Source of the DNA: Paludibacter sp.
GTDB taxonomy: Bacteria; Bacteroidota; Bacteroidia; Bacteroidales; Paludibacteraceae
Length of the DNA stretch: 64,000 nucleotides
Direction: 5' to 3'
NCBI GenBank assembly: GCA_028692715.1
Contig: JAQUWU010000001.1
Location: 124,001-188,000, forward strand
The notes under the pieces are model-generated. The model made no database searches. It was not told the DNA's origin and saw nothing but the letters and a program-made list of their open reading frames with translations. The position numbers were made by a program, and so were the translations under genes. Below, one piece after another: positions 1-9,452 of this stretch. The first letter of the stretch is position 1, and every line of letters starts with the position of its first letter.

Positions 1-149
1 ACCTTTATGATTTATCGGGAAGAATCATTGCTCACGAAACGATTCCTGCAAATGGAAATGTGAATATACCGGTGAACTCTCAACATGTATATATTCTAAA
101 AATAGAGGATTCTACCTCAACCAACTCTGTAAAAATAATTGCTCACTAG
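1..149 (+). CDS. C-terminal end of a T9SS-exported protein (partial)
   Basis: Reading from base 3, an open frame enters from the left edge and stops at 147-149. The 48 visible residues begin LYDLSGRII and end VKIIAH. The LYDxxGR opening, the short beta strands and the VYILKI segment match the type A C-terminal sorting domain recognised by the Bacteroidota type IX secretion system. The cargo domain lies outside the window, so its function cannot be stated. The PorZ-like gene at 15-17 kb supports an active T9SS in this organism. Confidence 0.75.
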   Translation, partial: LYDLSGRIIAHETIPANGNVNIPVNSQHVYILKIEDSTSTNSVKIIAH

Positions 150-436
150 AGGCAAATACAAGCAGTTAGTTTTAAATACTTAATAATATATTTTAACACA
201 ATAATTCACATAGAAGAAAAAAACTTAGTTCACATAGTAAAAGCATCTATCGAAACTTCTGAAGAGTCTGAAATTATCCCAATATTCTGGATAATACTAT
301 GTGACTTTCCTTCCTGTGGAGGGATTCTTCGTTTTATCTCTTCTATTCATAACCACTGTGGACTATGTGTTAAGAAATAGATCAATAATAAAGTGAGAAG
401 TGGATAGGCAATAACATCAAGAAGATTTAAAAACAT

Positions 437-626
437 TGGTTGATAAAATTCGATGGCGCTACCGATAGTCAATTTGGCACATCAAATGGCTATGAAAGAG
501 TAGAGATGGCTTATCATCTCATGGCAATAGAATAAGAAATCGAAATGACGGAATGTCGATTATTTGAAGAAAATGACAGAACTCTTTTTTATGACAAAAT
601 GGTTTGACAGGGTCCCAGGGTTGGAA
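437..626 (+). pseudogene. Remnant of a HipA-like serine/threonine kinase (toxin family)
   Basis: From 437 the plus strand reads WLIKFDGATDSQFG, then GYERVEMAYHLMA, then an in-frame TAA, then EIEMTECRLFEEN. After a one-base frame change near 591 it reads FMTKWFDR. This order (WxxKF, GYxRxEMAYHLMA, IEMxxCRLxEENGRxHFMTKRFDR) is the central signature of HipA-family kinases, the toxins of HipBA-type systems. Start and end are missing, and there is a stop and a frameshift within 190 bases, so the gene is dead. No hipB antitoxin is visible beside it. Recognition is from motif memory, not a database search. Confidence 0.65.
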
Positions 627-689
627 AAGATTCGTACAGTTGGCAATGCCGGTATTTACAACCAAATTGAAAAATAAAACGTTGCCCCG

Positions 690-700
690 CCTGCCGCAGG
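690..700. repeat. CCTGCCGCAGG palindromic word
   Basis: An 11-base near-perfect palindrome just downstream of the HipA remnant. It shares its core with the pair of GC-rich repeats at 34990-35047, in a window that is otherwise strongly AT-rich. It may be a member of a dispersed intergenic repeat family. Confidence 0.4.
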
Positions 701-862
701 GAGAACCTAATTTGGGCTATATTGTTTGAATAATCAATATAAGTTAAATTCGTAAAAAACAACTATCTAAGTAAAGAAAATAATAAAATGTATCATTAAT
801 TAACTCGTAATATGCTGTTTATCTTCTTTTAATTAAATGGTAAATTGTATAATGGTAAATAC

Positions 863-1747
863 TTATCTTACTCTTATGCTTTGACCAGGGCGGATAAGTG
901 TTTTCGTATTAATATGGTTTAAGTTGCAAAGGTTTTTTACACTCGTTCCGTTTTGAATAGCAATGCTCCCAAGATTGTCTCCTTTTTTCACTTTAACATG
1001 TTTGGCCATTTGCATAATTTTCACATGGCTTTGATAATAAAAAGTTTGCTTTTTAGTAATTAAATAGTTGCTGGCAAAAACTTTTCCGGTATTAAAATTA
1101 ATGATAGTTGCAGGATTAATGGCATTCCCAATATATCGGGTTTCGAAATGAAGGTGAGGACCAGTGGAGTGCCCGGTATTGCCACCATAAGCTATTAACT
1201 CACCAGCTTTGACTGTTTGGTTTAATTTCACCAGCACTTGCGAGAGATGAGCATAAACGGTTTCAAGACCATTTCCGTGACGAATAACAATATAATGTCC
1301 GTAACCACTTTGTTCATATTCAATAATACGGACTTTACCCGAAAAGGCAGAACGAACTGAATCACCTACATTGAGCCGTAAATCGATGCCGTAATGAAAC
1401 CGATATCGGCGCGGGCCAAACTCAGAAGTAACAATTCCGGGAACAGGAATACAGAAATTCGACAAATCAATACGAATGGAATCGTGTAAGCTATCAACAG
1501 GAGTTTTATAAGGATTTATTCTTTCACTAGTCCAAACATTATTGTAAAGGTCTTCTGCAGGGTGGTTTTCCATCAAGTTATCCGAATGGTTAGTCATCAT
1601 CTCCAAAAAAGTATTTGTTGAATCTTTTGACACAACACTTTTTTTGAAATCAGTAGAAAGGCTATTTTTGGTTTGTTCTGAATGTAAACTACTTACAAAT
1701 ACAAAAATGATAAAGACAGAAAGATATTTTTTTAATAAAATGTGCAT
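863..1747 (-). CDS. M23 family metallopeptidase with C-terminal LysM domain
   Basis: 294-residue predicted periplasmic or outer-surface murein hydrolase. Residues 1-22 form a signal peptide or membrane anchor. The M23 (LytM/lysostaphin) domain covers about 100-215 and keeps the zinc and catalytic residues: His118 and Asp122 in HYGID, His167 in YAHL, and His198/His200 in GPHLHFE. A LysM peptidoglycan-binding domain follows at about 248-294 (KVKKGDNLGSIA to RPGQSIRVR). All key residues are present, so a working DD-endopeptidase for cell-wall remodelling or cell separation is likely, unlike the inactive EnvC/NlpD-type relatives. It lies 72 bases downstream of ndk on the same strand and may share its transcript. 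Confidence 0.88.
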   Translation of the reverse strand: MHILLKKYLSVFIIFVFVSSLHSEQTKNSLSTDFKKSVVSKDSTNTFLEMMTNHSDNLMENHPAEDLYNNVWTSERINPYKTPVDSLHDSIRIDLSNFCIPVPGIVTSEFGPRRYRFHYGIDLRLNVGDSVRSAFSGKVRIIEYEQSGYGHYIVIRHGNGLETVYAHLSQVLVKLNQTVKAGELIAYGGNTGHSTGPHLHFETRYIGNAINPATIINFNTGKVFASNYLITKKQTFYYQSHVKIMQMAKHVKVKKGDNLGSIAIQNGTSVKNLCNLNHINTKTLIRPGQSIRVR

Positions 1748-1819
1748 TCGTTAAATTTCTCTTAAATCAATTACCAATAGTTTTTACTGGGAATTGGAAA
1801 TTAATAAATCGGGAATTGA

Positions 1820-2281
1820 CTAAATTTCGTCGTTGGCATAAAGAAAGTTAAGACCGTTTTGTTCAAATTCAAAAATTTCATCTTCCTTAAAAAAACGTGC
1901 TAATTCTTCATTTGCATTCTCAACAGAGTCCGACGTGTGAATTATATTTTCTTGTACGCTCATACTAAAGTCCCCACGAATGGTTCCAAAAGCTGCTTCA
2001 CGTCCATTGGTTTTGCCTGCCATAGCATGTACAATGCGTACAGCATCCAGCCCCTTCCAGCAACATACAATTACCGGAGTAATCATCATCGAATCTTTAA
2101 TTCTTTTAAAAAAAGATTGTTGAGCCAAATGAGCATAATGCTCAATAAGAATTTCATCCGTCAGCTGCATCATTTTCATCCCACACAATTGAAGTCCTTT
2201 ACGCTCGAAACGGTGAATAACTTCACCTATCAAACCCCGCTGAACAGCACAAGGTTTAATAATAACCAGTGTTTTTTCCAT
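1820..2281 (-). CDS. ndk: Nucleoside diphosphate kinase
   Basis: 153 residues, normal length for the family. Transfers the gamma phosphate of ATP to other (d)NDPs through a phosphohistidine, balancing cytoplasmic nucleotide pools. The start ekTLVIIKP, the RG repeats and the active-site segment NIIHTSDSVENA with His115 are all present. A near-ideal Bacteroidota promoter on the minus strand sits at 2324-2353, 43 bases before the start, so ndk is probably the first gene of its transcript. Confidence 0.95.
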   Translation of the reverse strand: MEKTLVIIKPCAVQRGLIGEVIHRFERKGLQLCGMKMMQLTDEILIEHYAHLAQQSFFKRIKDSMMITPVIVCCWKGLDAVRIVHAMAGKTNGREAAFGTIRGDFSMSVQENIIHTSDSVENANEELARFFKEDEIFEFEQNGLNFLYANDEI

Positions 2282-2323
2282 GATGTAAAATTAAGCATTT
2301 AACTTTTATTGAATAATGCAGCC

Positions 2324-2353
2324 CAAAAATACCGAAATGTGTGTAGCGGTCAA
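2324..2353 (-). promoter_or_regulatory. Bacteroidota-type promoter for ndk
   Basis: Read on the minus strand: TTG (2351-2353), exactly 19 bases, then TATTTTTG (2324-2331). This matches the primary sigma consensus of Bacteroidota, TTTG-N19-21-TANNTTTG. It lies between recG and ndk, directed at ndk. Confidence 0.75.
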
Positions 2354-2369
2354 AACAAATTCTGAAATC

Positions 2370-4466
2370 TTAACTTATAGAACCCCAATTTAATGTATTT
2401 GTTACCATTTTTCTTAATTGTTGTGCTAATATTCGATTTTCAGATTTTTCCAACAAGGGATCTTTTTCCAGAATTTCCAACGCTGCATTTCGGGCAATTT
2501 CCAACATCTTTCCATCACGCGCGATATTTGCAATTTTCAGTTCAAAAGGTAATCCACTTTGTTGTGTACCTTCCAAATCGCCGGGACCACGAAGTTGAAG
2601 ATCGGCTTCAGAAATTTCGAAACCATCGTTGGTACGCACCATAATTTCCATGCGTTTACGGGTGTCAGCTCCTAATTTATAATCGGTTAGCAAAATACAG
2701 AACGATTGTTCAGCCCCTCGACCCACTCTTCCACGCAATTGGTGAAGTTGCGAAAGTCCGAAACGTTGTGCACTTTCAATTACCATTACCGAAGCATTCG
2801 GTACGTTTACGCCCACCTCAATAACAGTTGTAGCTACCAAAATCTGCGTTTCTCCACTCACAAATTTCTGCATTTCGTGTTCTTTTTCGGCTGGTTTAAG
2901 TTTGCCGTGCACCTTGCTAATTTTGAAATCGGGGAATACTTCGCACATATATTCAAGTCCTGTTTCCAGATTTTGCAAGTCAATTTTTTCGGATTCCTGA
3001 ATCAGTGGATAAACGATATAAATCTGACGACCTGCCTGCACTTGTTTAGCAATAAACTGATTCAGTCCCTGCCTTTTGTTTTCGTAATAATGATAGGTCT
3101 GAATGGGTTTTCTTCCGGGGGGAAGTTCGTCAATTACCGATATACTTAAATCGCCGTAAAGTGTCATGGCCAAGGTTCGCGGAATTGGTGTAGCAGTCAT
3201 TACGAGAATATGTGGTGGATTCACATTTTTTTTCCAGAGTCTTGAGCGTTGTTCTACGCCAAAGCGGTGTTGTTCGTCGATAACTACGAATCCCAAATTT
3301 TTAAACTGAACAGTATCTTCAATCAGTGCATGTGTCCCAATCAGTAAATTCATTTCACCACTTCGAAGCTGTTCGTGCAGTACCACCCTAGCCTTTTTGC
3401 GGGTTGAGCCGGTAAGTAATGCCGTTTTTACTCCCAGATCACCTAGAAATTCATTAATGCTGGCAAAATGCTGGTTTGCTAAAATTTCTGTTGGAGCCAT
3501 AATGCAGGCCTGAAAACCATTATCTATGGCCATCAACATACACATTAAAGCCACCAATGTTTTGCCACTTCCCACATCACCTTGCAGCAATCGATTCATT
3601 TGACGTCCCGAAGCCACATCAATTCGAATTTCTCGTAACACCCGTTTTTGTGCACCTGTCAGTTCAAACGGTAAATGTTCTTTGTAAAATGTATTGAAAT
3701 TATGACCAATTTGTCCGAAAATAAACCCTTTAAAATGTAAATCGCGCCATTTAGATTGTCGCAAAATATTCAATTGAATATAAAACAGTTCCTCAAACTT
3801 TAAGCGCTGACGGGCTTTATTGAGTAAATCTGCATTTTTAGGAAAATGAACGTTTACCAACGATTCGGTAAGGTTGAGCAAGGCAAATTTTTGTAATATA
3901 AAAGCAGGAAGCGTTTCGGGAATTCCTGTTTTAATATTTTGCAATAACGGAAAAATTATTTTCTGAATAGTTTTTGAATTCAGAAAGTTGGACTTCATTT
4001 TCTCTGAAGTATTGTAAAAAGGTTGCAATCCCATTTGTTCTGGTGGTGGAAGTTGCGAGGCAATTTCTATTTCGGGGTGTACAATATTGTATCGTCCGTT
4101 GAACGATGAGGGTTTTCCAAAAATAACATATTCGATGCGGGTTTTGTATTTTTCCAAAACCCATTTTATGCCTTTAAACCAAACCAAATCTATGGTTTGT
4201 TTACCATCGGTAAAAATAGCTGTCAATCGTTGATTATGCCCCTCGCCTACTTTTTCAAAACGGATAATCTGTCCCTTTACCTGAATAAAAGGCATCTCTT
4301 CGGATATCTCATGCAAATAATAAAATCTGCTTCGGTCGACGTATTTGTAGGGATAATGCCGCAACAAATCCTCCACCGAACAGATGCCCAGCTCCTTAGC
4401 GAGAAGATCCGCTTTTTTCGGGCCTACGCCGGGTAGGAATTTTATGTCTTGCGAAGAAAGATCCAC
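2370..4466 (-). CDS. recG: ATP-dependent DNA helicase RecG
   Basis: 698 residues, full length. Remodels stalled forks, Holliday junctions and R-loops. The N-terminal wedge/OB region covers about 1-250 and contains FLPGVGPKKADLL (helix-hairpin-helix-like). Helicase domain 1 holds Walker A GDVGSGKT near 295-302, the DEQH box near 395 and MTATPIPRT near 422. Helicase domain 2 holds VIEVGVNVPNA and QLRGRVGRG, and the C-terminal TRG wedge motif region is intact. The only in-frame start is a GTG at 4464-4466. The gene lies 45 bases after the acyltransferase gene on the same strand. Confidence 0.95.
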   Translation of the reverse strand: MDLSSQDIKFLPGVGPKKADLLAKELGICSVEDLLRHYPYKYVDRSRFYYLHEISEEMPFIQVKGQIIRFEKVGEGHNQRLTAIFTDGKQTIDLVWFKGIKWVLEKYKTRIEYVIFGKPSSFNGRYNIVHPEIEIASQLPPPEQMGLQPFYNTSEKMKSNFLNSKTIQKIIFPLLQNIKTGIPETLPAFILQKFALLNLTESLVNVHFPKNADLLNKARQRLKFEELFYIQLNILRQSKWRDLHFKGFIFGQIGHNFNTFYKEHLPFELTGAQKRVLREIRIDVASGRQMNRLLQGDVGSGKTLVALMCMLMAIDNGFQACIMAPTEILANQHFASINEFLGDLGVKTALLTGSTRKKARVVLHEQLRSGEMNLLIGTHALIEDTVQFKNLGFVVIDEQHRFGVEQRSRLWKKNVNPPHILVMTATPIPRTLAMTLYGDLSISVIDELPPGRKPIQTYHYYENKRQGLNQFIAKQVQAGRQIYIVYPLIQESEKIDLQNLETGLEYMCEVFPDFKISKVHGKLKPAEKEHEMQKFVSGETQILVATTVIEVGVNVPNASVMVIESAQRFGLSQLHQLRGRVGRGAEQSFCILLTDYKLGADTRKRMEIMVRTNDGFEISEADLQLRGPGDLEGTQQSGLPFELKIANIARDGKMLEIARNAALEILEKDPLLEKSENRILAQQLRKMVTNTLNWGSIS

Positions 4467-4511
4467 TGGATAAAATTTGAAAATTAAAAAAAAATTAGCC
4501 GTTAAATAGTT

Positions 4512-5567
4512 TTATCCCGAAATATATTTTCCTCCAGGGATTTTACGCAAAACAACTATAATTGCGTAGGAACAGATTAACGTCATTAACACTATAATTG
4601 GCAACGAGATAAGCGGATGAGCCATTGTCCAGAAAATCCCATATTGAAAGAAAATGCCAATTACCATAATATGAACCAGATAAATGCCATAACTATAATT
4701 TCCAATAGTGTCGGATAACCATATAAGAATCTTGTTTGAGAATGTTGTATCTTTCAACATCAACACAAGCGAAACAGCTTGAGTAATTGTGTTAAGTGCA
4801 AAAGCTGTATAGTAAGTTAAATCTAATTTATGAGCACTTTTACTTGCCAGATAGGTAGAAATTGCCGTAAAAATAATGGTCGACAAATACACCGTTGCAT
4901 TTAATGCCCTATATTTTTTAACATCAAAAGATGAATGAATTATATAATATCCTAGTACGATAAAACCTGTGTAAAGAATATAATCCTTTGTTTTCAGGGC
5001 TAAATACGACCAGTTTTGAACATTGATAAAATGCATAGAAAAAAGAATACAAACAAGTACCCATACCAATAAAATAACTTGTAAAGTAGAATTACTACTT
5101 TTTCGGATTATCTTTCCTAAAAATGGAATTAAAAGATACAAAATCAAAATCATATACACGTACCAGAAATGTTTCGAAACGCCTTCATTTACAAACAAAT
5201 TAGAAGCCCACTGAATAATTTTCTGAAAACCGTGCGGTTGTATTTTTGGCGATAAAATTACCCACCTATAAACCCAATAAGCAGCCAGCCAAAAAAGAAA
5301 TGGCAGCAAAACTCTTGTAAAACGTTTTTTAAAATAATCAATCAATTTATATTCCTTTCCAAGCATGGTAGCACCACTCAACATAAGAAAAATGGCAATA
5401 TCAAATCGGAAAACACTTTGAATAGAATTTCCGACCCACCAGAACTCCATATTACGACCATACATCATTTTAATTACCGGGGTAGTTACATGATTGATAA
5501 TTACACCCATCATGGCAATCGAGCGAAGTGTGTCGAGATATTGAATTTTTGTTTTTTTCTCTGCCAT
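4512..5567 (-). CDS. Acyltransferase 3 family integral membrane protein
   Basis: 351 residues with about ten hydrophobic segments. The N-terminus IQYLDTLRSIAMMGVIINH carries Arg15 and His26 of the acyltransferase-3 (OafA/WecH/NodX) family, and FKKRFTRVLLPFLFW is the usual second motif after TM2-3. Members transfer acetyl or other acyl groups across the inner membrane to surface sugars. The substrate cannot be told from sequence. It is not inside the polysaccharide cluster, so it may modify lipopolysaccharide or a general glycan. Confidence 0.85.
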   Translation of the reverse strand: MAEKKTKIQYLDTLRSIAMMGVIINHVTTPVIKMMYGRNMEFWWVGNSIQSVFRFDIAIFLMLSGATMLGKEYKLIDYFKKRFTRVLLPFLFWLAAYWVYRWVILSPKIQPHGFQKIIQWASNLFVNEGVSKHFWYVYMILILYLLIPFLGKIIRKSSNSTLQVILLVWVLVCILFSMHFINVQNWSYLALKTKDYILYTGFIVLGYYIIHSSFDVKKYRALNATVYLSTIIFTAISTYLASKSAHKLDLTYYTAFALNTITQAVSLVLMLKDTTFSNKILIWLSDTIGNYSYGIYLVHIMVIGIFFQYGIFWTMAHPLISLPIIVLMTLICSYAIIVVLRKIPGGKYISG

Positions 5568-5825
5568 TTATTGATATTTAAGATGATTGTCCGCCGAAGC
5601 CAACGAGTAATTTAACATAACAGTTATTTGATTAGTAAGTAAAAAAAAACAAAATTACAAACAACTATTTTAGGAAGATTGATCTCCTGTTGATTGTTGT
5701 TCATGTAATTCGTAGTTGTATATTGATATAAATACCTAGATAGGAGATTTTAAGGAGAAACATTATTTTCAGTATCTAAATATTTACAAAACACTGATTT
5801 CGAAAAGTTTAATATCGTAATTTAA

Positions 5826-6491
5826 TCATGTGAAAATAGTATTTTCTGCCATTTTCAAATCAATTTCGGTTGTAATTTTTATGTTCTCTCTGTTTCCTTC
5901 CACCAAACAAACTTTAGTTCCGGCAGCTTCCACTACAGAAGCATCATCTGTAAAAAGTATTGAAAATTCCTGTTCGTAAGCTTTTTTAAGAATATCGGAT
6001 CTAAAAACCTGAGGTGTTTGCACCAGTTTATATGCTGTACGATCAACCGACCGGCTCTCTTCGCCATCAATTTGACGGATACTATCAACTAAATCAACAA
6101 CAGGTATTGCAGCGCCATAAGTTTCAGCAGCTGTAAAGCATCTAGCGATAGTTTCATTGTTCACCAAAGGTCTGACGCCATCGTGTACGGCAATTATTGA
6201 AGGAACTTCTACACTGTCGAGTCCGTTTTTCACCGAATTAAAACGATATTTTCCACCCTCAACAATTTTATGTTCAATGCCGAAGGCATGCTTTTTGCAA
6301 AGTTGATTCCAAAATTCGATTTGAGATGCAGGAAGGACTAATAATATTTGGAGGTGGACATCGTATTTATAAAATGCTTCAAGAGTATGCATTAAAATTG
6401 GTTTGCCCTGTATTTCAATAAATTGCTTTGGAATTTCAGATTGCATGCGCTCTCCTTTTCCTCCGGCAACAATAATTGCAGTTTTTATCAT
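5826..6491 (-). CDS. ispD: 2-C-methyl-D-erythritol 4-phosphate cytidylyltransferase
   Basis: Third enzyme of the MEP isoprenoid pathway; makes CDP-ME from MEP and CTP in the cytoplasm. The nucleotide-binding loop [12 protein letters not shown] is at residues 5-16 when the start is placed at the ATG at 6489-6491. An upstream in-frame ATG at 6521 would add ten hydrophobic residues not typical of the family. HDGVRPL and the late motif [11 protein letters not shown] are present, as is the FTDDAS/E-G-R-N-I-K-I-T ending. Length about 221 residues, normal. Flanked upstream by a divergent SPOR gene. Confidence 0.92.
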   Translation of the reverse strand: MIKTAIIVAGGKGERMQSEIPKQFIEIQGKPILMHTLEAFYKYDVHLQILLVLPASQIEFWNQLCKKHAFGIEHKIVEGGKYRFNSVKNGLDSVEVPSIIAVHDGVRPLVNNETIARCFTAAETYGAAIPVVDLVDSIRQIDGEESRSVDRTAYKLVQTPQVFRSDILKKAYEQEFSILFTDDASVVEAAGTKVCLVEGNRENIKITTEIDLKMAENTIFT

Positions 6492-6651
6492 AAAAGTTAT
6501 AATTTCAATAAGCCAGAACAAAGATAAGCATTAAGACATTAATAATGAATAATGAATAAATAAAAAGTTGAAATTTATCTGATAATTAATTGTTTATGCA
6601 AACAAGATTGAATAAAACAAAAAAACGGCGGCAATAACGAGAACAAATGTT

Positions 6652-6659
6652 TAACTTTG
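6652..6659 (+). promoter_or_regulatory. -7 element TAACTTTG upstream of the SPOR-folE genes
   Basis: TAACTTTG fits TANNTTTG and lies 22 bases before the ATG at 6682. There is no TTG at the ideal upstream distance, so only half of the consensus is present. Probably drives the SPOR gene and folE. Confidence 0.5.
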
Positions 6660-6681
6660 CACCCGAAATTAAAAGTATAAA

Positions 6682-7173
6682 ATGAATAGACTATTTATTA
6701 CTACCGGACTAATTTTATTTCTGTTTTCAGCAGTTACATCTGCACAGGATTCTACAGAGATCAAGCAACAAAATATCTTCGAATCGTTGGCAATACCCGA
6801 TTCTGGAACAAAAGCGAAAGTTGTAGTTCATCAGGATGAAAGAATTGAACAACTTTTCTCCAGTAAAAAAAACACAAAAGGATTTCAGGGGCGACCAACT
6901 TTTAGTGGCTACCGCGTGCAGGTTTTTTCGAGTAATACGCAACGTACAGCTAAAAATGAGGCTTTTAAAGTTGAAAAGCAAATCAGGGATTTGTTTCCCA
7001 ACGAAGAAGTGTATGTAAATTATACCTCCCCTTTTTGGAAAGTAAGAGTGGGCGATTTCAACTCAATGGAAAAAGCTCAGGCATTCAGAGCTGAGATAAT
7101 TGATGCATTTCCACAAATAAAATCTGAAACTTACATTGTTAAGGAACAAATAAATTACACAGGATCAAAATAA
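6682..7173 (+). CDS. SPOR domain-containing exported protein
   Basis: 163 residues. A Sec signal peptide occupies about 1-21 (cleavage near TSA|QD). The C-terminal half (about 78-150, GYRVQVFSSNTQRTAKNEA to RAEIIDAFP) is a SPOR domain, which binds denuded glycan strands at division sites. It therefore likely acts in the periplasm at the septum or in wall maintenance. folE begins six bases after its stop, so the two are probably co-transcribed, though no functional link is obvious. Confidence 0.82.
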   Translation: MNRLFITTGLILFLFSAVTSAQDSTEIKQQNIFESLAIPDSGTKAKVVVHQDERIEQLFSSKKNTKGFQGRPTFSGYRVQVFSSNTQRTAKNEAFKVEKQIRDLFPNEEVYVNYTSPFWKVRVGDFNSMEKAQAFRAEIIDAFPQIKSETYIVKEQINYTGSK

Positions 7174-7179
7174 AATAGA

Positions 7180-7779
7180 ATGATGGATTTCAACATAAAT
7201 CAGCCGGTTCCTTTCGATCCGGAAAAAACAACTCAAATTGCAGAACATTACAAAAAAATCATTGAACTACTTGGAGAAGACTCCAAACGGGAGGGCTTGA
7301 TAAAAACACCTGAACGTGTTTCAAAAGCTATGCAGTTCTTAATGCAGGGCTACAAACAAAATCCCGAAGAAATTATATTGTCGGCTATGTTTACTGAGAA
7401 TTACCGTCAAATGGTGATAGTAAAAGATATTGATTTTTACTCAATGTGCGAACATCACTTGTTACCATTTTTCGGAAAAGCGCACGTGGCCTATATTCCA
7501 AATAACAAAATCACAGGATTAAGTAAAATTGCCCGCGTCGTGGAAGTTTTTGCCCGCCGCATGCAGGTTCAGGAACGCATGACCACCCAAATAAAAGAAT
7601 GTATTCAGAAAACACTGAATCCAATGGGTGTTATGGTGATAATTGAAGCACAGCATCTTTGCATGCAAATGCGTGGTGTCCAAAAACAACATTCCATTAC
7701 TACCACTTCGGACTTTACAGGTGTCTTTCAACAAGCCAAAACCCGTGAAGAATTTATGAATCTGATTAACAGAAAATAA
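7180..7779 (+). CDS. folE: GTP cyclohydrolase I
   Basis: 199 residues, type IA family length. Converts GTP to 7,8-dihydroneopterin triphosphate, the first step of tetrahydrofolate synthesis. Zinc ligands are visible as Cys90 and His93 in [13 protein letters not shown] and Cys161 in HLCMQMRGV; the substrate segment [13 protein letters not shown] is intact. Two adjacent ATG codons open the frame, so the start could be 7180 or 7183. It directly abuts the next reading frame (stop 7777-7779, ATG 7780). Confidence 0.95.
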   Translation: MMDFNINQPVPFDPEKTTQIAEHYKKIIELLGEDSKREGLIKTPERVSKAMQFLMQGYKQNPEEIILSAMFTENYRQMVIVKDIDFYSMCEHHLLPFFGKAHVAYIPNNKITGLSKIARVVEVFARRMQVQERMTTQIKECIQKTLNPMGVMVIIEAQHLCMQMRGVQKQHSITTTSDFTGVFQQAKTREEFMNLINRK

Positions 7780-9288
7780 ATGAATCCATTTGGTCTGGGG
7801 AAATTAAATATGAAAACAAATGCGATTTTTCGTGGGAAATGGTTTAAATTCCTCATGATTGCGATCTCGCTGATTTATTTATTTTTTCCCAATAACAATC
7901 ATTTAGCTGACTCTTTGGATTATGGTGCTAGTGTAAAATTCGGACTTGATCTTTTTTATGCACACCATTTGTTGTTCAATTATTTCAATCGTCTACTATT
8001 CATTGCTGTAAATCCGATTTTCCCTTCGCTCGATGCCCTTAAATTTATTCAGTTTATTAATGCATCAGTAACGATATTATCTTTATTTTTATTACAAAAA
8101 ATAATATATAAGCAAACCGGGGATAACACAAAAGCTAATATTTGGACATTTTTTGTGGCCTGTAGTTTTGGTGTAATGCGATTTGCTGTTGAAGCAGAAA
8201 CCTACGTCATCCCCATCTTCTTTTCGTTAATATCTACATTGTTTTATCAGAGATACTTAACAAATAGCAAATATATTACAATATTTCTCAGCGGTCTATT
8301 TGCATCAATCGCCTGTTTATTTCATCAAATCCATTTATTTTGGGGGATAGGATTGTTTATTGGTTTGATTTACAATAAGAATATAAAATCTTTGGGATGG
8401 TATTTATTATCCACTCCTCTGGTGTTAATTATTTATTCTGTGGTACTTGTTACATATTACAAAACCGGCCTTTCGTTTGAAAATTTATTTAAATTTCTGG
8501 CAGAATATTATTTCAACAGCAAAGCTGAAACAAGTATTGGTTTGAGTAATTTTGTGATTACTGCAATCACGTTTTTCAGAACATTTTTTCAAGTACATGG
8601 CCTTGTTCCTGAAGTTCTCAGATTGTTACCTTTTTCCTACATTATTATACCAATAGTAGTAACACTAATTGGATATTCAGTAATTTTATTTTTTAAATCA
8701 CTCAAAATCAACTCAAAAAATAAGATATCTGAATTTGAACGAACTCATTTAATTATTTTCACACTTCAGTTTGCATTTGCTTTTTATTCAATGGGGAACA
8801 GTGAATTTATGGTAATGTTAGCTTTTCTTATACCCCTTTTTATTCATGTGTTTATTGAGCTCGATATGTCGGTCGTGAAAAATCTGGCTTTTGCTATGCT
8901 TATATGGAATTTTACATTCGCTATTTTACCGAATCATATTTTTGACTATCAGAACAACAAAGTTTTAACGGAATTTATTCACAACCATCCTGATAAAGTT
9001 TTCATTTTAAAAGAACGAAATTTACTTGCAAATCAATATTTCTATGAATATGGTATTCAGAAATGCCCAGATATTATTGAATCGGATAAAACAGATTTGA
9101 TTAAGAAATTCAAAATAAATGGATACGTTTTTTATACGGATATTTTATCAAAAAAAGTTCCTTACAACAGGGTAGATTTTACCAGCAAAACAAGTGAAAC
9201 AAATTTGAAATTTGTGAAACACATAAAACACTTTAATTCAGATATGGGAGGGTTTTATATTGATGAAGTAGAATATACACATTTATAG
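7780..9288 (+). CDS. Polytopic membrane protein, GT-C-like
   Basis: About 500 residues with roughly ten to eleven membrane segments and a soluble C-terminal tail of about 100 residues (from about 400). The layout of a first membrane helix, then a periplasmic loop with acidic residues (HLADSLDYGASVKFG), then further helices, resembles GT-C fold transferases that use lipid-linked sugars. There is no signature strong enough to name it. The start may be the first ATG, or residue 11 (MKTNAIF, 7810), which has a GGTCTGGGG purine-rich stretch before it. It may belong with the glycosylation genes at 10-15 kb. Confidence 0.6.
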   Translation: MNPFGLGKLNMKTNAIFRGKWFKFLMIAISLIYLFFPNNNHLADSLDYGASVKFGLDLFYAHHLLFNYFNRLLFIAVNPIFPSLDALKFIQFINASVTILSLFLLQKIIYKQTGDNTKANIWTFFVACSFGVMRFAVEAETYVIPIFFSLISTLFYQRYLTNSKYITIFLSGLFASIACLFHQIHLFWGIGLFIGLIYNKNIKSLGWYLLSTPLVLIIYSVVLVTYYKTGLSFENLFKFLAEYYFNSKAETSIGLSNFVITAITFFRTFFQVHGLVPEVLRLLPFSYIIIPIVVTLIGYSVILFFKSLKINSKNKISEFERTHLIIFTLQFAFAFYSMGNSEFMVMLAFLIPLFIHVFIELDMSVVKNLAFAMLIWNFTFAILPNHIFDYQNNKVLTEFIHNHPDKVFILKERNLLANQYFYEYGIQKCPDIIESDKTDLIKKFKINGYVFYTDILSKKVPYNRVDFTSKTSETNLKFVKHIKHFNSDMGGFYIDEVEYTHL

Positions 9289-9452
9289 TTTTGAGTATTT
9301 ACTATACACTCAATTTTGTAGAGTAAAACTTGATATCTAAGAACAATGTAGGTAAATGAAAGAAGTGTAAATAAAAACGGACCTCCATGTTTTACGTATT
9401 TTCGGTTCAATAAAAGAAACAGTCAACTTACAAATTTATAAAATGAAAAGTT

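Larger units (their letters stand above)
150..862. other. Intergenic region with a decayed gene and a short palindrome
   Basis: No intact gene is visible in these 713 bases. The middle holds the HipA-like remnant listed separately. At 690-700 there is the palindrome-like word CCTGCCGCAGG, a close relative of the two CCTGCNGCAGGCAGG repeats at 34990-35047. The rest is AT-rich sequence with frequent stops in all frames. Confidence 0.5.
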
